Assembly: GCA_024509875.1 (NCBI GenBank)
Contig: JAMPIV010004248.1
Location: forward strand, 189,001 to 253,000
DNA from: Oreohelix idahoensis
Taxonomy: Eukaryota > Mollusca > Gastropoda > Stylommatophora > Oreohelicidae
DNA length: 64,000 bases
Direction of reading: 5' to 3'
Shown here: positions 20,422-30,870 of the stretch, piece by piece
How the letters are laid out: each line of letters starts with the position of its first letter
How positions within the stretch are numbered: the first letter of the stretch is position 1
Notes under the pieces: generated by a model
Database searches by the model: none
Seen by the model: only the letters and a program-made list of their open reading frames with translations
Told to the model about the DNA's origin: nothing
Program-made: the position numbers and the translations under genes

Positions 20422-22488
20422 TGTCGTGAAATATTCTAATCCACATATATAAATTAAAAGGTAAATATAAAGCCTAACAAATAAATTCTAATAAAGAAAA
20501 GAGCAATGGTAAAATAACAGTGCTGTCACAAGGAATGTACTCGAAATCCCCTTTGTTTTATGCTTCGTCTGCAAATTGTAACGCTTTCACGTTGATAGTA
20601 AAAGCCTACTATATTATTACCCGCTTTCTTCAATGAAACGTGTGCTGTATTTCTTGGAAAAACAGTGAGATACGCAAGCTGAACAATGACCTAATTTTAA
20701 TATTTCATTCCATTTTATACACGGCGTAACTAAAGACAGATGGACTAAAGGATAGAGAGAAGGGAGAGGCAGAAAGCCGAACGCATGCAAAATTAAACAC
20801 GCGTTTCGCTATTAATGCCACCCCAACAAGCGTAACGCGATACACAATTACTACTATCACGCGTGTAAGGCCACATGCACTAACTTTTTCGGACGGACAG
20901 TGATAAAAACACTAACCTTCCCAGAGTTAGGTTTTTAAATCCTGAAAAACTCTTATTAGAAAAGATGACAATAGATGGGTTTACGTTTGAAAACATTACA
21001 GTAACCAGACAGCACATCTTCGAAACAGGAGGTAGAAGAAATTGCATATTTTGAACGCAGCCACTTAGCTCTTTTAAATTTGTATATTTGGGTTCCTTAG
21101 CGCTTGCTGACAAAGAATATGTAAAACGTTACGCAAATAGTCTAGGAATTAACAAGTTATAACCAAAATAAAATAGTGGGGATGCCTGACAGCATGAAAT
21201 CATTTCTGCTCATAAAATTTTTTAATAACGTGTTTGAAAAAACCTTGCGTACGGAAATAGCCTACCATGTAAACTCCAAATTGATTGGAGCGCAACAAAT
21301 ATAAGACTAAACACGATTGGTCGGACTATAAATACTATCTTTGGTTGTTAGGGGAGACGTAGGAAGGTAAAATTTTTTCAAAGACTTGTCGAAACGTGGC
21401 TCCATTGGCCAGACTCGCTGATATAATCACTTAGGAGCGTTAGTTCGAGACCACTAGTTCAAATAAGCTTGATAAAGCAACAGTGCGTTGAAGCCAGCTC
21501 ATATTTTTGCTAAATAAAAGCCTGGAACATAAGCAGATGGGAATTTGTGCCAGTATTTGTGCCAGAATTCATTGCTAGTCAACGTATCTGTGTTTATTCT
21601 ATGAATTGTGGGACCGTGGTCTTGATGGTATTGAGCAGCACCTGGTCAGAGCTTTGCTGAATCCAGAGTCGGACAGCATACTCCTTGGTCCATTTAGCTA
21701 TCAGTGAGGTGTCTCCAGAGCACAGGGGAGAAATCGAGCAGAGGAGTCTTTTCCTGCCGCCATCACGCAAGATAAGCTGATGTGGCCAGCTGAGCTCAAA
21801 ATTATGTACCCCCATCTTAAAATAACATTGTAACATAAACTTAAGAGGGGAAGTAAATTGTTTTAATATCAGGAACTGAGAACATCTCCAATACTAGTTC
21901 CAATAAAGACAAACTATTGAAGTCATGATGACAAATACCAACAGAGCTTGAACAAAACAAAACCAGTATTACCTCATATTACTACTACACAACTGACACA
22001 CATAGGATACTTTTAATAATATATGTCACTACAATATTCATATTGAGAAATTCTGTACATATAACTTGTAATTAAAATTGATTGTGATTCCTGGTTCCCT
22101 TTGTATTTGAATCAGGACACATATTCATTCATGACAGCAATGAATACATATTGTTATTTGAAAAGTTATCAGTGACTCCTTTAAGATATCCTTGTAGAGT
22201 GTTTTATGTATGTGAGTGTCACAGTGTTGTCAAGTGTGGTGGAATAAATTAAATTGTTTATCTGTCTGTTGTTGTTTTGACTTACACTTCATCATACACA
22301 TACCCTAGACATATAACGTAGTCATCACACTATTCCAGAATAATTCTGACTGAGATATATATATATGTGGCAGCAAGTAAGGTTATCTATAATACACTAC
22401 TCTCATTAGATATAGATACCTTCACAGCTGATCTCAGTCAGTACACTAAGTCCCCCTATAAATATTTATAACATCCCACTTCACCACA
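20422..22488 (+). repeat. 3' LTR of A
   Basis: 2067 bp, TGTCGTG...ACCACA, preceded by a purine tract (aagaggggagg, 20411-20421) and followed by the duplication gtgtt. It is intron-less at 21610/21611, like the 5' copy. Confidence 0.9.
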
Positions 22489-22493
22489 GTGTT

Positions 22494-23395
22494 ATGCCTT
22501 TTTATGTGGCCAAAGTATTTTAGCTGCCGAACTTTGACCTCTCTCATTAGTTCTCTTTTCATACCTAGATTTTCTAGGACCTCCTTATTTGTTTTCATCT
22601 CTTTCCATGAGATACGCCCCATTCTTCTATATATCCACATTTCAAGAGCCTCAATTCTTTCTTCCAAATGCTTATTCATCGTCCATGTTTCTGCACCATA
22701 CAGAAATGCAGAATATATATAACACTTTATGATTCTCAGTTTTAATTTATGAGCTAACTGTTTTGATGTCAGTATATGTTTCATGTTGTTGAATGTAGCT
22801 TTGGCCATTCCTATTCTCTTCTTGATTTCTGTTTCACATCTGCCATCTTCTGTTATTATATGACCAAGATATACGTAGCTCTTGACTTGTTCCAGGATTT
22901 TCCCATTTACGCTTATCTTTAATGTGGGTTTATCGTCTGTTTTGCTAATTATCATAGTTTTAGTTTTCTCAATATTAATGTCGAGTCCATATTCATGACT
23001 TATACTGTTCACTTGCTTCACTAGTTCTTGTAACTCCTGTTCGCTTTCAGCTAACAACACGGTATCATCTGCATATCTAAGGTTGTTTATTGATCTTCCA
23101 CTGATGTTCAGTCCTGGTATTTCCTGTATCTGTTTGAAAATTTTTTCGGTGTATAAATTAAATAGGCAGGGGGACAGCACACAACCTTGTCTGACACCTA
23201 TTTTTATGTCTATGTATGGTGAATAATTCCTTCCCGATCTTACTGTGGCAGTTTGCTCCCAATAAAGGTTACTGAGTATTCTTATATCTTTTCCATCAAT
23301 ACCTATGTCTTTGAGGCATTCAATTATTTTCTCATGATGGATTCTGTCAAAAGCCTTCTTATAGTCAATGAAGCACATATACATACTTTTTTGGA
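22494..23395 (-). pseudogene. LINE reverse transcriptase, 5' part of the split frame
   Basis: The minus-strand frame is open from 23384. It has RT motifs in order: CFIDYKKAFDRIHHEK, NLYWEQTATVRSG, GVRQGCVLSPCLFNLY and the catalytic YADDTVLLAES, then the thumb-like region and GAETWTMNKHLEERI, ending near YFGHIKRHNT at the insertion point of A. The open frame runs about 50 bp into the LTR of A, which adds meaningless residues. The endonuclease and the first RT motifs are absent through 5' truncation, so it cannot act alone. The frame has no internal stop, which indicates that the insertion is fairly young. Confidence 0.85.
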
Positions 23396-24284
23396 CTTCT
23401 GTTCTAATTGTGATAAAGTGTTTGTTCTTGTTCTAAAATTTACTCTAACATTTCTAGTCTAGCTTTACGCAAAATTAAAGCCGGTATTTATAATAATAAA
23501 GTAGCATAAAAGCAATTCAGACATGTTTTGGGGACAATTGGGTGTGTTATTTTAAGGCAATAAATGTGGACTTGCAATTTAAACTTTCAATAATTAATGT
23601 TTGACGCATGAAACCAAAACAAAACTTCGATATCCATTTTCTGCAGGTTTTCTACTTTTGATTTCTGTAATTTGTTATGCATGTTGATTGTGACCGTTTT
23701 AGCGTAAATTGAATTAGAAACAAACCATAACAAAATGTAAAAAAAAAACCCTAAATTTTACACTATTTCAGACTTTTATATCTTCAGTTCTAATTGTGAT
23801 AAAATGTTTGTTCTTGTTCTAAAATTTACTCTAACATTTCTAGTCTAGCTTTACGCAAAATTAAAGCCGGTATTTATAATAATAAAGTTGCATAAAAGCA
23901 ATTCAAACATGTTTTGGGGACCATTGGGTGTGTTATTTTAAGGTAATAAATGTGGACTTGCAATTTAAACTTTCAATAATTAATGTTTGACGCATGAAAC
24001 CAAAACAAATCTTTGATATCCATTTTCTGCAGGTTTTCTACTTTTGATTTCTGTAATTTGTTATGCATGTCTATAGTGACCGATTTAGTGAAAATTGTAT
24101 ATAAACAAACCATAACAAAATATAAAAAAAAAACGTAAATTTTACACTATTTCAGACTATTATATCTTCTGTTCTAATTGTGATAAAATGTTTGTTCTTG
24201 TTCTAAAATTTACTCTAACATTTCTAGTCTAGCTTTACGCAAAATTAAAGCCGGTATTTATAATAATAAAGTAGCCTAAAAGCA
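23396..24284. repeat. About 385-bp tandem repeat inside F, right part
   Basis: Units start at 23396, 23782 and 24166 (cttc[t/a]gttctaattgtgata), spacing 386 and 384 bp. Copies differ by scattered substitutions and by the length of an A run. The last unit breaks off at about 24284, and 24285-24429 is the unique right end of F, including its inverted repeat. Confidence 0.85.
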
Positions 24285-24400
24285 TTAATTAAGCCCTATC
24301 AAAAGTAAACATCGCCACATGTTTTTCCCAATTAGGAAGCTGACCACATGACCTCTGTCAAGTGGGCTATAAATAGCGCGGTCGGGGAAAAAGGGGAAAT

Positions 24401-24429
24401 AACTAAAAGATCGCTCGCAAACAGCCGTG
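24401..24429 (-). repeat. Right terminal inverted repeat of F
   Basis: The plus strand reads AACTAAAAGATCGCTC (24401-24416) and CAAACAGCCGTG (24418-24429), the inverted counterpart of the left end. Confidence 0.8.
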
Positions 24430-24688
24430 GAAGGCTATGGACCTGATTATCTGATGAAGGCTATGGACTACTTTGATTATCCGATGAAGGCTATGGAACT
24501 GATTATCTGATGAAGGCTATGGACTACTTTGATTATCCGATGAAGGCTATGGACCTGATTATCTGATGAAGGCTATGGACTACTTTGATTATCTGATGAA
24601 GGCTATGGACCTGATTATCTGATGAAGGCTATGGACTACTTTGATTATCCGATGAAGGCTATGGACCTGATTATCTGATGAAGGCTAT
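24430..24688. repeat. Minisatellite block 2 (GGCTATGGAC unit)
   Basis: Nine to ten alternating 30-bp and 26-bp subunits (ggctatggactactttgattatccgatgaa is written here in two parts: ggctatggactac and tttgattatccgatgaa). It begins with the right gaag duplication of F and ends with gctat, the left duplication of solo LTR D. Confidence 0.9.
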
Positions 24689-26225
24689 TGTGATGGAATA
24701 CATTGGTACAGCGATAAAATCCTCCAGTTATAAAGATAAAAGTTAAAATAAAATGTAGGGATAAAATATAGTTAAGATACACTGCTACGTTTTCGCCCAC
24801 GCCACAAGCGCGTTGATTTGGTAGACCGTACCATCGTTTTCTAGTGTCATTGGAAAAAGAAAAAAAAACTAATTATAACATGGGAACATGAAAGGCCTAT
24901 TCGTTCAGACGGGGTAAGAAAATGAGAAAAGAAAAAAATGATGCTGTCTGCAAGCGTTTGAATCTAAGCCTAACATACGCGCGAACTCGTAGTTAGTGTT
25001 TGAGATACGAGGTAAAGTAAGAACATGTAGTCAATTGGTCACGAAAACAGGTTTAGCTCTTGTTTAGAATGACGTAATTCCCACATTTTACGAGAGACTC
25101 TCGTATTAAACTTGAAAGTACTGCAAAAAAGACATGAATAGGATGAATATTATAGAAAAAATATGGAATTCCTTAATAATAGGTTTAGAATAATAAAAGT
25201 TAGCTAGTTTGATAGCCTATCTTTTCCTGACATATAATATGCTTTCAAATAAAAGGACGAACAGATAAATCGGAAGTTATTGACAAAAGACTGAGTTGTT
25301 CGATGCAGATTCGCAAACACATGTTAGTTTGCAGCCACTATAAGTTACATGTTGACGCGTCCTTGAGACGAAGGCAGAAAAAAATTACATGTGGACAAGG
25401 GGGAGACAAGGCGGATAGAATCTAAAGATAACTTAGCATAGAAATCTTAGAAGAGAGTGAGACAAAATTTTTGTAGTTTTTTTTTGTAGTTGGTCCAAAA
25501 CCAAGTGCAATTTTGGGAAAACCCAAGTTCGGACCGATTGACAGACAGAAATACACTACACACTAGACCGAAACTGGACCCAAATTGGACATTTATGTTT
25601 GAAATTTTAAACTGTAGAGGGGAAGTACTCTCATTGGACGAAATAGTTAATGTTATTGAAAAAGTTTGCCGGCAAGTCGCCATTGTGTTGAAGACTGTCC
25701 ATACAAGCAGATCGTTGAGGTTAAGAAGTTTGTCGTCCATTGAATATATATGTTAATAGTAGTGGGACGCCCTAATCTAGCCAGCAGCTCAGCTGAGTTT
25801 GTGCTAATTCAACGTTTCTGTGTATTTTATTGAATTTTGTGGTAAGATTGAACTTATTAACCTTTTATTTAACATTTTAAGGGAGAGATACTGCCATATA
25901 ATGAAAAATGATTACGACAAGTGAGTACTTATTCTAGGTCCCCAGCCGACTGTTACAGGGCCTAGAGGTTGAAATATAATATGAAAAAATATAAAAAAAT
26001 GTAGAATACAGATCTTTATTTCAGGAGATCAGTAGGAACATATCACCCACCTTATTGTATAGAAGAAAGAGATTAATGATAATATTTCAGATGCAGTGCA
26101 GCCCTTGGAGGAGAGGAATGGGAACTAGTGTTACCTGTTACATCATTAATGTAGATGTTCTGGTTTGGTCAGAGAGATCTGACTCAAGTCTTTATTTCAT
26201 GCCATTGTTGTTAATAATTACGGTG

Positions 26226-28645
26226 TGTCGTGAGACATTCTAAATACACATATATAAATTAAAAAGTAAATTGTAAAACCTAACGCATTAATTCGATAAA
26301 AGGAAAGAGAAATGGTAAAAGCACAGTGCTGTCACAATGGCGTACAAAAATCCCCCTTTTTTCTACTTCGTCTGCAAATTGTAACGTTTCCACGTTGATA
26401 GTAAAGCCTATAGCAGCATACACGCGTTTCCACAAAACAATAAAACGTGTACTGCATTTCTAAGAAAACCTTGACATACGCAAGATGATTAATGACCTAG
26501 ATTAATACTAGCATTAATTTCATTTTATACACTGCGTGATGAAAAGACAGATGGAATTAGGATAGAGAGAGGGAGGGCTGAAAGCAGGAACGCCGGCAAC
26601 ACTAACACGCGTCTCGCGATATACAATTAATGCCACCCCAAGCGCAAGGCATGAAGCACTAATTTTTTTTTCAAATCGACAGTGATAAAAAAACACTACA
26701 ACTACGAGAGTTAGGTTTAAAAACCTGTAAAATGCTTATTAGGAAACATGACATTATACTGGTTTACGTTTGAAAGCCTGACAGTACAGCAGACACCCTA
26801 AAGTTTGGAAGTGAGGAGGTGGTAACAGCACGACTATCCTAGAAGAAAATACATATTTTGAACGCCGCCACTTAGCTCCCTTAAAACTTACATATTTGGG
26901 TTCCTTAGGACTTGCTGACAAAGAATATGTTAAGTGTTACGCAAATAGTCTAGGAATTAACAAATTATAGCCAAAAGAAAATAGTGAGGGTGTCAGACAA
27001 CACCAAATAATAATCGCACAGTGGCATGTTTTGAAACCACTATTTTACGGGAAATAGGTCACCATGTTAAATCCAATTTGATTGGCAGGAATGATATGTA
27101 AGGCTAAACACGATTAGTCGGACTACAAATACTAATTTTGGTTGTTAGGGGAAACGTGAGAAGGGTAAAATTTTTTTGAAAAGCTAAGTAAACATGGCCC
27201 TATTGGTTAGACCCGCTAATATAGTCAATTAGGAGCGTCTGTTCAGTGCCACATTTTAAAATAAACTTACTAAGAAACAGTGCGTTGAGAACCAGATCAT
27301 ATTTTTCTAAATAAAAGTCTGGGACAGAGGCAGATCGGAATTTGTGCCATTATTCATCGCCAGTCAACGTATTTGTTATTATTTCCATGAATTGTGGTAA
27401 GCTTGACATATTTGATATCTTTTTAATGAAAATTGAATGTAAATTGATAATTTATGTCTGTATATGTGTGTGGTTCAGTAGCAAACATGAGGCAAAGCCT
27501 AGATACTGCTCCAACCTGAACAAAACTTGTCGGAGAGAAGTATAAATGCATGGGATCACCAAATAGTACACCGACACCTATCTTATTGACTAGAAGGAAC
27601 TAATGCTGGAATTGCAGAGGCGTAGTAACCATTAGGGAGGAGTATACTGGTGTAAATTGTTTCAGATGAAGCTAGCAGTTGGCCTACCGCTCTGAACTCA
27701 GTGTTTGTTATGTATTGTGTTCAGTGTGGAAATAGATTATAAATTAGTTTTGAAATAGGAGGTACAACCTTCTTGTTTCAGGGACCGTGGTCCTAAGTTA
27801 TTGAAGCAGCACCTGGTCTGAGTTTTGCTGAATCCAGAGGCTGACAGCATATTCCTTGGTCCAGATAGCGACCAGTGAGGTGTCTCCAGAACACAGAAAG
27901 CAATCGAGCAGAGGAGTCTTTTCCTGCCGCCATCACGAAAGATAAGCTTCTGTGGCCAGAGCAGCTCAACATTATGTCCCCCCCCTCTAAAATTGACATT
28001 ATATTAAACACAGACGGACAATAAATTGTTTCAAATGACAGGAACTGTGAACTTTTCCCAATACTATTTCCACGATAATCAAACACTTGAAGTCATGATG
28101 ACAAACAACAATCTAGCTTGAAAACAAAACCAGTATTACCTCATATTACTACTTCACAACTTACACACATAGGATAAGAAAAATAAAATATGTCAATACA
28201 AAGATTATATTTATAAATTGTGTACATACTACTTGTAATTACATTTGATTGTGATTCCTGGTTCACTGTGTAGTTGAATTAGGATATCTATTATTGAGAA
28301 GAATTAATACATATATTTTTAAACTTAAACACTTGACTCATTTAAGATAGTCTTATAGAGTGTTATATGTGTGTGAGTGTCACAGTGTTGTAAAGTGTTG
28401 TGGAATAAATTAAATTGTTTATCTGTCTGTTGTTGTTGTGACTTACACTTCATCATTTTCATAACCCTAGACATTCAACGTAGTCATCACAATATTCCAG
28501 AATAATTCTGACTGAGGTATAAATGTGGTAGCAAGTAAGGTCATCTGTAATACACCACACTTATTAGATACAGATACCTTCACAGCTGATCTCAGTCAGT
28601 ACACTAAGTCCCCTATAAAGATTAATATCATCCCACTTTACCACA
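26226..28645 (+). repeat. 5' LTR of C
   Basis: 2420 bp ending ctttaccaca. It contains AAATAAAAG near 27310 and, downstream of it, the 385-bp intron at 27397-27781. It is about 350 bp longer than the LTR of A, nearly all of which is the intron. Confidence 0.9.
27397..27781 (+). other. Intron inside the 5' LTR of C
   Basis: Starts GTAAGC after atgaattgtg and ends TTCTTGTTTCAG before ggaccgtgg, with a pyrimidine-rich 3' end. Element A reads atgaattgtg directly followed by ggaccgtgg in both of its LTRs, so the difference matches splicing to the base. Confidence 0.85.
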
Positions 28646-28650
28646 TATAT

Positions 28651-28670
28651 TGGGGTCTCGCTCCCGGGAT
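28651..28670 (+). promoter_or_regulatory. Altered primer-binding site of C
   Basis: TGGGGTCTCGCTCCCGGGAT, five bases (tatat) after the LTR. Relative to the Pro-tRNA site of A it has one substitution and two extra C, so pairing with tRNA-Pro would be imperfect. Confidence 0.75.
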
Positions 28671-28835
28671 ATTGAACCTTCTCCTATTATATATATTGGG
28701 AATAATAAAAATTTAAAAGGTATCCTTGAGTGAAAATAAATAAGGTTGAGCTCTCAGTGCCTGTGGTTGTCCTTAGATATTTAGTTAGAGATTGAATTGT
28801 TTAGTTAGATATTGTTTACATTTTCCTGTTAGAAA

Positions 28836-30290
28836 ATGGCGGACCTGGCCAAATTTCGATCGGCTGCTGTGAAGACTGCTAAAGAGTTAGGAATTTACGG
28901 GAAAATTATGATTGCTTATGTCACTGCTGAATGTGACAAATATATTGAACGTGAGGAAAGAAAATTTGAAGCTGAAAGAAAATTAGAGGCTGAAAAAGAA
29001 ATTAAGAGGTTGCAGATTGAGGCTGAGGCTAAGAGGTTGCAGATTGAGGCTGAGGCTAAGAGGTTGCAGATTGAGGCTGAGGCTAAGAAATTGGAGGCAG
29101 AAAGAGAAGACAAGAGACTGGCTGCAGAAAGGGAAGACAAGCGATTGGCTGCAGAGAGGGAAGCAGAAAAGGAGGAGAAGAGATTACAAAGGGAACATGA
29201 GTTACGACTAAGGGAGTTTGAGTTTCAAGGCCATGCTCCTGAAAATGGTGCCAGTCCCTTTACCTCCGATGCTACTGCTAGTCAGGGAGCCTCAACCTCA
29301 GCTATGAATTTTCATTTAGATCATTTTGTTGAGAAAGACGATGATACTGAGAGCTATCTAAATAGATATGAACTATTAGCTACCACGTATGGGTTAGAGA
29401 GAGAAAGGTGGAGCTTAAAGTTATCTCAAGGACTTCGTGGGGCAGCTTATGAAGTTTTTGCCAAAATGAGCAGAGGTGATCAAGAAAATTATGACATGCT
29501 AAAGCAGGCTCTTTTGTTAAGATATGAAAAGAATGGTGAATTTTATAGGAAAAAATTTAGGAATGCTAAACTACTGTCAGGTGAAACCTATCACCAGTTC
29601 TCTGCACGGTTAGAGACATACTTGGAGAAATGGACTTTTCTGGGAAAAACCCAAGATCTTAAGGAAAGGATCCTTATAGAACAATTAAGAGAGTCCATGG
29701 CTCCAGACCTGAGAAAGTTTCTCAAGGAACAAGGTGCAGAGAGGCTGTGTGAGTTGCTAAATGTTGCTGAAAGGTATCAAGCAGCTCAGGCAGAGGTATC
29801 AGGTAATAAAAAGAAACAGGTAGATAATTTTAAGGCACCACAGAACTTTAATAAATTTGATCCTAGAGATCAAAACAAAGGTAAGCACCAGTTTGATAGG
29901 CCACGGTATGACAATAAAAATAAAACCCCACAATTCGATGAAAGGAAATATGATGAAAGAAAATCTTTCAACCAAGGAAAGAGGTGGTGTAAAAATTGTA
30001 AGATGAACAATCATGACACTGACCGTTGCAGAAGGAACCCTATAGTAATGGCCACCCTTCAGGTCAGGTCGACCTCAAGAAAGGAGGAGGATATTATGAT
30101 AGATACCACTCCAGAAGAGATGAGGAAGGCACAGGCTGGGGATAAGACCCTCAAGCCTTGTTTCAGGAAATTGTCAACTTGTCATACAACTCCAGGCAAG
30201 GGAGATTTTTACATGAAAAACAAGTTGATTTACAGGAAGGCCGGAACTAGATCCAATGGTCACGGACAGTTGGTTCTTCCAAAGATATAG
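28836..30290 (+). CDS. Gag of element C
   Basis: 484-codon frame, closely similar to the Gag of A: MADLAKFRSAAVKTAKELG, then a coiled coil in which RLQIEAEAK is repeated three times in tandem, capsid (YLNRYELLATTYGLERERW), and CCHC knuckle (WCKNCKMNNHDTDRC). The frame breaks at about 30280, where C has two bases fewer than A (cttccaaagat against cttcctaaaagat), inside the integrase zinc-finger remnant. Gag up to the knuckle is intact. Confidence 0.85.
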   Translation: MADLAKFRSAAVKTAKELGIYGKIMIAYVTAECDKYIEREERKFEAERKLEAEKEIKRLQIEAEAKRLQIEAEAKRLQIEAEAKKLEAEREDKRLAAEREDKRLAAEREAEKEEKRLQREHELRLREFEFQGHAPENGASPFTSDATASQGASTSAMNFHLDHFVEKDDDTESYLNRYELLATTYGLERERWSLKLSQGLRGAAYEVFAKMSRGDQENYDMLKQALLLRYEKNGEFYRKKFRNAKLLSGETYHQFSARLETYLEKWTFLGKTQDLKERILIEQLRESMAPDLRKFLKEQGAERLCELLNVAERYQAAQAEVSGNKKKQVDNFKAPQNFNKFDPRDQNKGKHQFDRPRYDNKNKTPQFDERKYDERKSFNQGKRWCKNCKMNNHDTDRCRRNPIVMATLQVRSTSRKEEDIMIDTTPEEMRKAQAGDKTLKPCFRKLSTCHTTPGKGDFYMKNKLIYRKAGTRSNGHGQLVLPKI

Positions 30291-30870
30291 GGCAGACTTA
30301 ATAAGGAGCCTACATGTGAAAAAAGATGGGGACCATGAGAAAATAGGTACCATCATCCAAAAGGTGGCTCACAATTATTATTGGCCCAAGGCAAGGTGGG
30401 ACATTGAGAATTTTGTAGAAAGGTGTAGCATAGCACATGAGGGAACACCCACAAGTGGGAACATTGATCAGGACCTGGACACGCCACGGGGCAAACTTAG
30501 GCCTGATAATAAAAAGAAAAATAAATTTGATAAAGTGGACCAAATGGAATGGGAAGCCCCTTTTCACGGACAAGCTTCAATTAACTGTTTTACAATGGCC
30601 ACTATGCAGAGAGTGCAAAAAGATGTCTTACCCCAGGATAAGCCGAAAATCCCTCAATCGGACTTAAACAAACTGGAGGAAGAGGATGTAGAGAGGAAAT
30701 CTCTCATCAAGAATTCTAAGTGGGGAGAAAGCCCCAAGAAAAGAATTGGTAGCGGTCGTTTTGTGCATGATAATTCTGGGAAGAAAAATCATCACTATAG
30801 CGCTTCGAGTGGAAGAGACCATACCGGTGCATGGACAAATAGGTCCACAAAATTAAAGGTCCATATGTAA
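30281..30870 (+). pseudogene. Integrase zinc-finger remnant and unassigned insert of C
   Basis: Continues the Gag frame after the 2-base deletion: RYRADLIRSLHVKKDGDHEK, NYYWPKARWDIENFVERCS, then about 140 charged residues (DQDLDTPRGK, KVDQMEWEAPFHGQ, SGRDHTGAWTNRS) also found in A and lacking integrase D, D, E motifs. Stop TAA at 30868-30870, at the same place as the stop in A. Confidence 0.75.

Larger units (their letters stand above)
5458..22488 (+). mobile_element. Element A: Gmr1-like gypsy retrotransposon, holding element B in its 5' LTR
   Basis: The LTRs start TGTCGTGAAATATTC and end TTCACCACA. The 5-bp duplication gtgtt lies at 5453-5457 and 22489-22493. The 5' LTR (2069 bp when B is left out) is split at 6252 by element B and resumes at 15406. 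The 3' LTR is 20422-22488. The interior (16680-20421) has a Pro-tRNA type primer site, a Gag frame fused to an integrase zinc-finger remnant, then integrase C-terminus and RT in another frame. RT is cut off before its catalytic box. Protease, integrase core and RNase H are missing. It is closely related to element C. Confidence 0.9.
5261..23395 (-). mobile_element. RTE-like LINE fragment, 5'-truncated, split by element A
   Basis: A LINE on the minus strand, about 1.1 kb when element A is left out. A 10-bp duplication, cttctgttct, flanks it (5251-5260 and 23396-23405). The 5' end is truncated within the RT domain at 23395. The 3' end has essentially no untranslated region: the stop codon TGA is followed at once by tgatgag and the target duplication. 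Short TGATGA-like tails and this RT type fit the RTE clade. Element A sits at codons for His-Asn-Thr, and its 5-bp duplication lets the frame resume exactly on the other side. Confidence 0.8.
2950..24429 (+). mobile_element. Element F: CACTA/Mirage/Chapaev-like DNA transposon with nested insertions
   Basis: The ends are inverted repeats: CACGGCTGTTTG at 2950-2961 and its complement at 24418-24429, with a second matching block (GAGCGnTCTTTTAGTT) at 2974-2989 and, inverted, at 24401-24416. The flanks carry a 4-bp duplication, gaag (2946-2949 and 24430-24433), which restores an uninterrupted minisatellite unit. Without the nested LINE and LTR elements F is about 3.3 kb. A CAC terminus plus a 4-bp duplication fits the Chapaev branch of the CMC superfamily, and the decayed transposase carries a CxxC and a HxxxxH motif. 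The superfamily call is an inference; the borders are seen directly. Confidence 0.75.
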
